NCBI RefSeq assembly: GCF_015832195.1
Contig: NC_052021.1
Coordinates: forward strand, 24,348,286-24,412,285
Reading direction: 5' to 3'
Length of the DNA: 64,000 nt
From: Motacilla alba alba
Taxonomy: Eukaryota; Chordata; Aves; Passeriformes; Motacillidae
Below the pieces are notes generated by a model. That model saw only the letters and a program-made list of their open reading frames with translations. It had not been told where the DNA came from and did not search any database. Made by a program: the position numbers and the translations under genes. Shown here one piece after another: positions 26,501-38,500 of the stretch (position 1 is the first letter of the stretch; every line of letters starts with the position of its first letter).

Positions 26501-29500
26501 ATTCTCAATGCTTGCTCTATCTCTGCTCTATGACAATATTCCTCAAGTTGAAACTTCTCCTTTTGAACAGAAACTACAATTAAATATCCTGAAATATAAA
26601 CCACCATCACTTTTGTTGCTTTTACTTGTGTTTTGTGTATGCCTTCTCTTACAGTGGGGTAACATGGACTGGTGAGAGAGCAAAGAAAAATGGGAAAAGA
26701 TTGACCACATGAGCAGATAAGATCAATGGAATTTATTGCATAAGAAATATGGTGTTTCTTTGTAAATAATTAATTGAATTTAAAAGTACATTACTAAGTA
26801 TGTTCTAATACTTAGATTTTTAGTTTAAAACTACTTTGTTTCAAAATGGCACTCAGACAAAACAGAGAAACCCTTAACTATGGAAGCAATTCCTGAAAGC
26901 CTGGTTGGAATGTTAGAAACAAAGAACTTCTATCTAATTTATGAGCATTTTGAAAACTTTTAACAGCAATAAATTAAGTTTGTATACATTTTTCATTTCA
27001 GATCGACTTAAGGCTTTTCTCCCTAAAAAGGAAAGGGAAGAAAATGGGCCAAAAAGATGATTTTAAGTATATAGACACATCTGCTTGAAGGTTTTTCAGT
27101 ACTGACACACACAATGTCTGGAAATAACAAGAATTAGAAAGCTGGCTGTGAATGGGTCAAATACAAAGATGCATTTTTCAGACACCTCTGAATCCTGAAC
27201 GGTGAGCGCTCGCTCCGGCACCTCATCATCTGTAAGGACTGGCTCCCACACTTCCACTTGAAGGTCAAGCTTCTCTAAGATTTCTTGGATCTTCAGGTTT
27301 CTTTCTTTCACTCGTGCTATCTCCTGCTCCTTTTGTTTTACAACTGTGTCAAATTCCTCATTAAAAGCAGTTTTCACTTTGTAAATGACATCCTGGAATA
27401 CCAAAAAGGAAACAGCAGTACTGTTCAGGTCACATCCATCCATGTTTATATACTACTCCTCAAGCCATCAGAATCATGAATGTGTGCATTTGTGTGTGTG
27501 ACAAGGAGATAAACTGATAAAACCTTTTTGTGAAAATTGTAAGCATAGAGTTCAAGTTTGTTCAATGGACTCAGGCAGATGATCTCTTTTTTTTCTTTTT
27601 TTTTTCCTAGAATTTTTTATTCATTTTCTTCTATACATTTGGCATTTAAGAAAGAGTCTGAAAGAAACATGCTGCTGCCAAAGCTAGATAAAAAATTAGG
27701 CTGTCCTCTATTTGCTTCTTTTTTGGCCCTCTCCAGATGACAGAAGGAGAAGCTTCAAAGAAAAAAACATGTGACCTGTAAATCTAGAGTCTGTAAATCA
27801 CAGGTGCTAAAAAGCATGTATTCTTAGTGGATAAACTCTTATTTTAGCATAAAGAATTGATCTCAACAAAGAAGAGCAGAACTTTAATGAGGGTAAAGTA
27901 TATGTCCCTCTTACTGTGTCAATTTACTAAAATGCACCATGAAAAGGATACAGATACCCTGAAATTGGATAACCAATTTCATAAAATCTTGTTCTTCCAC
28001 ACCCAAGCTGGCAAAGCCACAGCACTAAGTGCATTTATCACCTTGTCTCAGTTACTCAGAGACTGGTGCCACTCTCCATTGTTTAGTGTCAGTATGTCCA
28101 GATTCTAACACTGGCTGTGACTGGTGTAAAAACCAACAGATACAAGAGTGTCACTGCAGTAGGACAGGTTTCAGAAGATACCACCTTCAATAATATTGTC
28201 TGATTGAGTTTCTGCTCCTTTGTGTGCAGGTCACATTGGTGGTATAGGATAGATGTGTCCCCACCATACTGAGAGCTCAGGCTTCCATTTAGGCAGCGAG
28301 ATGCACCATCAGCCACTTCTCCTGCTGCCTTCTCTCCTTCTTCCTCAGATAAAGCAGTCTCAGAATCAAGATTTTTCTTCTGAGCCTGCATATCAGAAAC
28401 ATGGCAACTGTGTTAAGTTTGAACATGATCCAGTGGCACACAATGAAGAAAATTCTAAGGTTATATTCTTCAATTAACTCAGTGATCAAAATAATACAAG
28501 CTGAAATGATCATATCTGGAAAACTGGGTCCATTTGTAGGTTCCCCAGTACAACACTGGGAATACTAAAGTAAGTCCAGTGATAGGGCACTAATATCAGT
28601 AAAGATTTTAAACATTTTATATGTGAGGACAGACTGAGAGAACTGGAATTGTTTACCCTCAGGAAGGAGAAGGCTTGGGGGGGAGGGTTTCTTTTTCCTG
28701 TGAGGGTTGTCAAACATGACAAAAGGTGGCCCAGAGAGCTTATGGATTCCTTCACCATGGAGATATTCCAAGACTCACTGGACATAGCCCTGAGTAAATG
28801 CTCCAGGAATGTTGGACAAGATAACTTCCAAAGGGCTCTTCTAACTTCAGCTATTCTGTGACTATTTAAGACTAATACTTTTTAACAATATTTCACCTTT
28901 ATTTATGTTTTTAATTTTTTTTGGCCAACTTCTAGAGCAAGAAAATGGGCCTTAGGAATGTAACTAGATAAAGAAGTGATAAAATGCCAACTGCAAAGAT
29001 CATGATCTGTACCTGAAGATAAGCTGTCTGCTTTAACTGGAGAACTTTCTTCAAAGTTTCCAGCTCTTCTTGACTACGTTCCTTCAGTGGAAAATTCCTC
29101 ACTTCACAATCCATATGGAAGCACTGCTCAAATTAAAAAAAAAAAAACAAAAAAAAACCAAAGTAAGAAGTTCTTTGTATTGCTTCTGTCAGTTCATTGG
29201 TTCAATACCTGAGTCCTAAACAGTTACAGACTGCATCAAATCAGGAATAAAACTGAGGATCAATTAGTACAGACAATGTATTAAATACATTAAATACATT
29301 GTATTTAATACATTGTTTTGTGACATTTCCATCTTCTTCTGTCACCTGTGCATTCAAATTATATTTTAAAAAATAATCCATGGGTGTGGTCTCTTTATCC
29401 ATCTTCATCCACAGCATTAAACCAGAACTAGTTTGTTTGGGTTTTTTTGTAAAATGACTCGGTCTTTCACTACCCTTGGGATAATTCAGTATCATCAATT

Positions 29501-32500
29501 TGACTAATCTCCCTCTATTTAAAATAGGCAAAATTGGGGTTAGATTTTGCCTTTGTGTTCTCTGTAGCAGAACTCATATGGACTGACAAAGAAAAATAGT
29601 ATTTACTTCTCCTTTTAGCAATAATGTGTAATATATTGTCTGAGATCAAGGAATTAGAGTTCCCTATTTGCTTATCAGCACTACTTTCTATTTTAGAAAG
29701 TAAAATCCAAGAGGCTCAGACAAAATTAACAGAATATAAGATTTCCCCAAGCCTTGGGAAGAAGTAAAGTTTTTCCCACACCATAAGCAAATCAGAAATG
29801 TGTTATTTTGTCTCTGTACCTTAAGGAATAAATAAGCTACTGCAGAAAATGTCTTAGAAAGCAGAGGTTACCTTAACTGCACGTCCTTTTACACACATGT
29901 CATCCCAGCACTCATATTTGATTAAATCCTGCAAATAGCAGTAGGATAAAATCTCCATCTCCATCTCCCTCCTCGCCTTTCAAGACAAAGAAGAGAAAAT
30001 AACAGGATGTGGTGCAAAGTAACAAGATATGGACAATTTGCACTGAGTTACTGAAAGAAGACTAAGAAATTAAATGAAATATCTATATTATCAACTATCA
30101 TCTTAGACCATCACTGCTATCTTCTCCAAAAACTATCTGCATAGTACTGAAGGCATAATTTTCTAGAAGAAAAACATTCTAGAACTTAAGCAACAATCCC
30201 AAGGCCAAAGTGTGAGATTTATAGTTTCTGGCATAAATCATATTCCAATTTGCTTTGTCTGCCTCAGCAGTTTCACCTGCTTCAAAACGTGGCTTTAAAT
30301 ACTTTTCTGGTTTTCTGCTTCTCAGCAGTGAACAGTAACTTTGAGCTAATCCTCTGTTATTTAATAACTTTTCTCCTTTCCACTGATAGTTTTAAAATGT
30401 TTCCCCATTCTGCCATACCCTGGCCACATCTTCTTCAGCCTCTGCTTGCACTTGTTCCTGTTCTTCTAAATCCAGGTTGAACTCCCAGTGCTCGAGTTTC
30501 TCAATGTCTGGCACCTGCTCATTTTCATGCATCATTTTCTGAACCTGTTTAAAAAAATATAAGGAATAAAAAGTAATTTGAATGTGAATAGAGGAACTGC
30601 AATTTTTAACTTTACATCAGAGAAAATTATTTTAATTACCTGCAATTTTAACTGCCTTATGGGAAGAAACAGAAGAAAAAGGAGAGGACACTCTTTTTTA
30701 TAATGGAAGGTTGTTAGATGAGCAGAAATAAGCTTGCTGAGGGGACAGATAGCTCAAGGTACGAGGCTGGTACAAAATATTCATTTAGAGAAAAGGAAAA
30801 TGAGAAGCAGACAGTAGCTCCTGGCAGTTTCAGCACTGGTCCCTGAAGAAACACATCTCTTTAATAACTGTCTGCTCAGAGTCTATGACAAAAATGGAAC
30901 TTAGCACTAGAGCTCACAGCTATAAAGGAGGTGTTCTTGTAAACAAAACTGGGAAGCCGAGTCATTACCCTGGTAAGAAACTCACAGTTTCACGCAGCTT
31001 TCTAATTCCCATTTGCAGCTCTTCCTTCTGGTTAGCAAACCTCAGAGTCTCTTCTCTCATAACCTGACATACAACAAATGCATTGTTGAAAGGCAAAAAA
31101 AAAAGGCAAGAGAAAAAAAAATCAGAAGTAATCTAAAGGAACATTATCTGTACAGAAAATAAAATGCCAGAGGGGTTAATAACTGAAACAGACGCAACCC
31201 TAATTCAAGAGGATGATGCTTAGAATTGCACAAGAGAAAACAGATTTTACAGCCAGGTCACATTGTAAACTGGTTGTACGGCAACAGTGCTTGAAAAAAA
31301 GAAAATACTAAAGAAAGATGTAATTACAAGTGCAGTGCTTACAGACACACTGAACTGCATAAAGCCTACTCCCAGGATTTTTTAATCCTTAGATTTTTCA
31401 TTGTTTTTATTTTTCTTTGAGCAACCTGCTTGGTTTCTGGTAATAATCTTCTCGACAACTTTTTGACATATCGTATAAAAAGTCTTTAAAGTTTCTAAAA
31501 TAAGTTAATTTGTCAGGCTTTTTCCCCCTTGTTTTTTTTGTTTTGTTTTGTTTTTTTTTGTTGTTGTTGGTTTTTTTTTGTATACTCCTTGTATAGAGGT
31601 GTTCTTCTGGTCTTCAGTGCTTCTATTGTGCTAGGCACCTTCTCTGATGTGTTTATAACCTTGGCCTAGAATTTCCAAAAGTCGACATCGCAATGGTTAA
31701 AGAAAGGGCCAATTGTGAGAAAAGCTTTGAAACTAGATCTGCTTACAGCAAATGCTTTGGTACCCCAAGTGACTAATGACCCTTGAAAACTCTGGCTTTG
31801 ATTAATACTTGTTTTGTGAAGGTACCTTCTGTGTTTTCTGACCTAACCATGTCATGTCATCGGTATTTGTGACGTCTCCATCTTCTTCTGTCACCTGTGC
31901 ATGAAAAGATTTCAGTGGTGCCTCCTGATGTTTATATTAAGGATATAAACATCTAGCTCAGGCACTTAGAGAACTAGTGAAAGAAAGATGGAAAGGAAAG
32001 AAAAAGTGGACTCCCATTAGAAACACCACCACCATCACCGCCACCAAATTAGAGGGTGCTACAATTTTGTTGCCTAACTAGTCCCCAGATCTGATCCTGC
32101 AAACTCTTGCTATTTATTATGCACAGCCTTTTGACTAGAATGATTGACTGGACTAATCTCTGTAATCCCTATTTTAATTGATTTCAATGAAAAACCATAC
32201 AATTAGTAACACACAATGTATAGCAGTAACATCTCACTGGGAAGGACATGTAACTGCACATGAGGAGAAACTGACTTTCACAGAGTTTTCTGTGGCTGAG
32301 AAAACCAAGTGAAACTGGAGATGTGAATGTCATCTTCACATAAATATCCTATTTCTTTGATAGTACTCCTCCACAAATTACTATTTAAGCATATTCAGCC
32401 TATCCTCAGGGGTATTCTTCCACTTTAACAAAAGGGTCAGTGTATTAAGGACAATTTTTATCATGTAAAATTTTAGGATAATGATCAAACTTTTTTTCCC

Positions 32501-35500
32501 CCCATAAAAATAAAGAAAGCACTTTAAATTTCTTTACTGGAAGTGATTTTGATGTGGATTCTGGGTCAAAATTCCATTCTGCCATAGATTTTAAAGCAGA
32601 GTTTTCATCTGAAGTAGACTTGTTCAGTATATCACGTAGAGATTGCCAGTAAAGAGCAGCTTCCTCAACTTCAGTTTTCTTTATCTCCCTGGTAAACAGA
32701 AAGGGAACTGATGTATTTTTTGTATATTATGAAAAAGGACAAAGTATTAAATATTCTTTATAACACAGTTATTAACTTGTTAAAAATGCGTTTTGAATAT
32801 TTTTGTATTGTTTGAGTTCTAGAATTGCATAATTAAGTGAACCCTCCACACAAGTAAAAATTCTGAAAGATGGATTACCCATATTAGAAATATTGCTCTG
32901 ACAGAGTAATCTTTATTAATCTACCTGAACACTTATTTTCCTGGAGGAAAGCTGTACTTTCAAGTGTCTCTTACTCCTTATGTCTGCTAAGAGCTCTCTA
33001 CAGCCACAGTAGAATTCCATTAAAGCTGGGATGTCTCCTTTTCCCTGAGTTAAAATAGTGTCTCAGATTACATCCCTTACATCCCCAGAGAGCCCCTTCC
33101 AAAGCTGATTTGAGAATGATAAGAGCTATCAGGTTATGATTAGTAAGTCCAAGTGCTGAGTCCTGCATTTGGCCACAATAACCCCTGCAGTGTCATAGGC
33201 TGGGGACAGTGTGGCTGGACAGTGCCCAGGCAGAAAGGTGCCTGGAGGTACTGGTTGACAGCTGACTGAACACGAGCCAGCAGTGTGCCCCAGTGGCCAG
33301 AAGGCCAAGGGCATCCTGGTCTGGATCAGGAATAGTGTGGCCAGCAGGAGCAGGGAGGTCATCCTTCCCCTGTACTCAGCACTGGTGAGGCCACACCTTG
33401 AGTGCTGTGTCCAGTTCTGGCCCCTCAGTTTGGGAAGGACTTTGAGACACTGGAGTGTGTCCAGAGGGGGAAATGAGGCTGGTAAGGGGCTTGGAAAACA
33501 AACCCTGGGAGGAATGACTGAGGGAGCTAGGGCTGTTTAGCCTGGAGAAAAGGAGACTCAGGGGTGATGTTATCACTCTGTACAGCTCCCTGATGGTGGT
33601 TGTGATCAGGTGGGGTTAGTCTCTTTCTCCAGGCAGCGCTGGCAGAACCAGAGGACTCAGTCTCAAGGTGCATCAAGGGAAATATAGGTTGGATATCAGG
33701 AAAAAGTTTTTTCATGGAAAGAGTGATAAAGTTCTGGAATGGTCTGCCTGGGGAGGTGGTGGAGGGTGGTAAACCGTCCCTGGATGTGTTTAAAAAAAGA
33801 CTGGATGTGGCACTTGTGCCATGGTTTAACTGAGGTGTTGGGGCTGGGCTGGACTCGATGATCTTAAATGTCTCTTCCAACCCAGTGATTCTGTGATTCT
33901 GTAGTACTTCTCAGAAGGTATTCCTGTATGTTGTGCTGCAATCAGACCCAAAGTCCAAGACTTTTCCTGAGCTAGGGAGGCCAGGCTGCCTCTGAAGATG
34001 AGAGGAATGCTTTTATTTCTATGCAATTCTTCTCCTTACTTTGAGACTAAGAAAAAGGAAGTCTAGAATCACAAGTAGATGCAAAAATTAATCTATCAGG
34101 TTACAAGAAATGACACAATCAGTATTAGTCTGCCACTTTATACATACTTCCACTTCAGACACACCAGGGCACAATCATTTTCACCGTTAACTAGGATGAA
34201 ATTGCCATCCAGGGAGAATACCATGGATCTGATTCCCCCTCCTTGATATGAGTGACAATGCTTTTGAGCAAGTACATCCTAGAGAAGTCATAGAAGCAGT
34301 ATCAGCAAATATGTTTTTATAATGGAATATGTCTTTAAATTATTTTTATTACTTAAATTTTAAAAACATTTTAATGTTTCTTTATTTTTAGATAAAAGTC
34401 AATCCAAAATGGCAATACAAAGTACATAAAATACTAGGGGTTTTAAGTTTAACAGGTTTGACTACACATGGGACAAGTTTGTAGTATATTGATTTTGCAG
34501 GAGGTAAGAACAGTAGCAAAATTATCTATGCTAAAATTTACTGAAGAAGGAAGTAAGTGGTTTGTATGCTTGTATACACACACTCATTATAAAAATAATT
34601 GTCTTGTATAATGCTATGCCAGTTCATTTTCAACATAAATTTTTCTCAAACACCTTCTATTCAAGTGAGGAAAAGTTTACAGTTAAAGGAAGTAATTTTC
34701 ACACTTTTGTTTCATGTAAATCAAACAAAGCCTGTGCCCAGACGCCCACCTACCAGAGTAGAAGTATTGTAGATAAACAAAACACCATCCTTGGCTGCTG
34801 CTGCCAGCCACTGGCTGTTGGGTGATAAACAGAGCAAACCTGATCCAAACTGTTTGCTAGGAATCTTCTTTTCTGATGAAAATACTGATGGATCTTCCCA
34901 CTTATTCTGCCAAACAAGCAAAAGGTTAGCAGCAGTTCAGATGATATCTATGCCATTTTGAGAAAATTAATGAGAGGTTTGTGGGTTACCACATGCATTG
35001 CAGTTTAAACTGTTGTTGGATTACTGAGCTGAGGAAGTAGTACCATTGCTGTGCTGCTGGTTTGCTTCTCATCTCTGCAAAAGGGTCTGGATTCAGCCTG
35101 ATACATTCAAGCCTGAATTTCTTAGCTCAGAAAGGAAGGGACATGTCAAGGAGGAATGCTGACCTTAGAATTCGCCTTTTTATCTGCCTTGATTCTTAAA
35201 CTCTGGGAGACCTATGAGCTGCAGAGAGCTGCAGCTCCTCAGCAGACAGTGACAGTGGCTTCCTGAAGCCCCCACTGCCTCCTTGTGAGGCTGGGCTGGG
35301 TTTGCATCTGAGAGTCCTGGGCTGATGTTGCTCAGTCCCTTCAGGAGCTGCATGTCCAGGTGACTCAGCAGACTGCACAAACCCACAGCTCCAGCACAGA
35401 AGCCACTTGTGAAGTGCCTGCAAGCTGTGGGGATTTTAAAAAGCAGTATAATAGAACAAGAACATTATTTTTGCCAGGTTTCTGAACAAGTGGTAGCATA

Positions 35501-38500
35501 CTGAAAGTTGAGTATGTATGGAGTAGGCATTTTGACCAGAGAGAGGATTTCTTTAAGATAATATCCTGCTATATTAATTTTACCTGCAGCCTTTGTTTGC
35601 TGGTATTTAACCATGACCCAAAATACTGCAACTTCAGAGAATTACCTTTTCAGAGAGGTGGTATTTACAGATGAAAGGTGCACAGGAGCAGTAGCCATAC
35701 ACGATGTTATCCTTCAGTCTGACTGCTGAGCTCAAAGGGCAATCCAGATCATATTGCTTCTTTTCCAGGGCACTAGCATTAAACATTCCTTGTTCATTCA
35801 CATACTTATCATTATCTAAAAGATTGACAAGAGAAAGAGGGAGGAAGAAGAAGCATGACCTCCACTCATACAGGTGCTTTGTCTATCATGTAATTATGAA
35901 AATGATCCTCAGCAAGGAGTGAGCATGAGGTGAGTTTCCAGGGAAGTGACTGGAAATTAATTAATACTTAGATTTAACACCAGGTCAGTGAGTTGTGCTG
36001 GTGCAGGACACTGCAGTGAAGCAGAGCAATAGCTCTGCTGGCTCTAAAGAAGTACTGGAAACAGTTTAACCACCATGATGTGACTATTTGCATACACTAA
36101 TTTACTCTGCTTCTTGAGTATTAAGTCAACATAATTAGTGCTAATTAGTTTGCATGCAGGTTCATGTCACCACTGCCTTCATCTAGAACTTGTTTTAGGA
36201 ATCTCTGCCATGAGAAGCACACAGCCTGGGTAGCATTGGCTAAAGCACTGCAGTTCACATCTTCAAAAGGGCATTTTATTTGTGGATAAAATTATTATAT
36301 TTTATTAGTGAATAAAAGTTAGTAATATAAAGTTAATATATTTTATTAGTTCTCTAATTTGAGCTTTAAAGGAACACCGGAAATTAAGACTGACAAGGCG
36401 CCTGATAAAAAATTGAAATGAAGACAATAGCTGTAGATCTTCAGCAGCTTTGAAAATAAAGCCCCATTTTATATATCTAAACATAGGCACAAAAGTAAGT
36501 CCAAAATAAGTGAATATTTAAAGAAAATACTAACTTTGCTGAAAACTACAAAACTACTTTTTGAAAAGTTTGTAAAATGTAAGGCCTCTTAAATATTAAA
36601 TGTAAATAACTTGAAAATCTGACACTAGGCCTATTGCCCTAGAAAATGTAAGTATATATTTGAATTTTTACCTGTTATCATTGCTGAAGACAGACGAAAA
36701 ATTTCCAGTCTTGTTTGATGGACCTCTGCTACCTTAAGAAGTACCATCACTTCAACTGAGTCATTCTTTAAGTCAGAAATTACAGAAAGATGGAGCACTT
36801 CATCTGCCAGTACTGAAGCAGGTAATAAACATTAATGGAAACTGTTATTGTGGCATGGTAACATTGTTTTTATTAAAATATCCTGTGACACAAAACAAGA
36901 TCTCTGTTGGGAGCACAGCTCAGGAGTGCTGCATGCATTCAATTTCCCTTGAGGCACCAGGTGCTGGGAATCCCTAAGCACCAACACATTCTTGTTACAT
37001 TAAATAGTCAAATCTGAATTTACCTCAAGCTTGAATTGTAGCAATTTTGAGGCTATCTGCTGAAAAATGCCAAATAAAGAACAGAAAACCCCCCCTCTAA
37101 CAAACTCTCCAGACAACAAGAATACGATCAGGCAAACTACATAAGTTATTTAAGGAGATATAATTCTGTTTGTTAAACCAATTAAAATGATAAAATAATG
37201 TCCCTTATACTTAAAATTATGGTAAAGTCCTACACACACAGATATGATCTGTAAGAATAATGCTTTTGGAAAAATAAATTCACAAATTTCAATTTTTTGT
37301 TGAGTTAAAATTCATCATATTTTATTTCTCACTATCAACCAGCAAACCTGACAATTTCAGCAGTTCCCATGTTAACGAAGTCTGTGGTAGAAATTTGAAC
37401 CAGGAGATTACACACAATGATTAAAACCTACAGTATTTTAGTCCAAATTCTCACAAAGTTCTTTAGTTCTTTGCCATCACTATTAACTTTATGCTGGAGC
37501 TGTGATCAGTTTGTCAGCTAGTCCATTCTTTTCCCTGTGAGTTATACATACTCTGAAAGAAAGGTAATATTGGTACATTTGCTAACTAAAATCACAAAGG
37601 GGAAAACAAAAGCAAAAACCAAAACCAACCAACCAAACCCTACAAAACAAAAAAACCCAAAAAGAACTCTGGCCCTTAGAAAATAGGTGGGAAGAATATG
37701 TTTAGTACTCCAAGAAAATAAATAGAAGGAAGGTGAATGGCTTAGCCTGATTACAAGTATACTTTAAATGCAGAAAACAGAGAAAAGAAAGTGTAATTAA
37801 TGTTGTTACATGTATTACCTATATATCCCAGAACCTGGAATAATTTTGATGGATGAGCATCTAGAATAAAGATGTGTCCTTCTGTAGCTCTTGCAATGAG
37901 GATCTGGCCACTCTGATCATAACTAGGTAAAATGCAAATCCAAGTAGAAATCAATTCAATACAGCCAATAAAAAGGAGTCAAATAATTTCCCTTCCATAA
38001 CTTGCTGACTTCAGTAAATGCAAAACATAAATTTCTATCCTGGGTTTACAGGTTTAGGGTCAGATATAAAGCCCAGTGCTATGAGTGCAGTTTCTAATTG
38101 AGTGGGAGTCTAAAGCTGATCATACTCCACAGCATTCTGCATTAACAACTTTGTTAAGTCAGAATTTCCTTTATATTCATATTTTTGGAAATAAAACTAT
38201 TACACAGATCTTGATATTATTTTGAAAAAACAGATCTTTGCATTGATTTAATTTTGAACAAGTTGCTTTCTGTATTTATTTTTAAAGTTCTGTCTTAGGT
38301 AGCTGTGAAAAGGCATACATCTGAGTCTCAAATAACAGATTTGTATTAAAGTTTAACAGTTCAGAATCCATTCTATCTTTTGCAAAGTAGAGTAAAATAC
38401 ACTCAGATTTTTCAGTAACTGGTGGCGGGGGCGGGGGAACATGGGGACCCAACCAACAAAAAACCCCAATCAAACATAAAAAGCCTTTTAGATAACTAGA

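Larger units (their letters stand above)
14588..32688 (-). other. CFAP43: CFAP43 exons 17-39: coiled-coil half
   Basis: Exons in transcript order: 32538-32688, 31826-31894, 30986-31063, 30419-30544, 29872-29976, 29013-29123, 28185-28385, 27186-27392, 26512-26559, 25933-26022, 25127-25204, 24174-24299, 23513-23632, 23325-23432, 22057-22143, 21652-21740, 21085-21286, 20189-20301, 19494-19650, 18476-18640, 16436-16516, 15391-15544, 14588-14745. The product is rich in Glu, Lys and Gln. Landmarks are [15 protein letters not shown] (exon 22), [16 protein letters not shown] (exon 27), [18 protein letters not shown] (exon 28) and [12 protein letters not shown] (exon 39). All borders are GT/AG except the donor after exon 25. 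Intron spacing is tight in this half, often only a few hundred bases. Confidence 0.92.

Noticed and set aside
26640..26690. 16-base alternative microexon in the intron between CFAP43 exons 24 and 25
   Set aside because: It has an acceptor and a donor, but its length is not a multiple of three and the peptide does not match the family.
29241..29531. Partial exon 18 copy as a functional extra exon
   Set aside because: With the first following GT it would be 34 bases and break the phase-0 junction of exons 21 and 22; the frame continues into AT-rich palindrome sequence.
33129..34026. Several open frames at 33.1-34.0 kb
   Set aside because: They lie in a decayed CR1 copy and are antisense or broken pieces of it.
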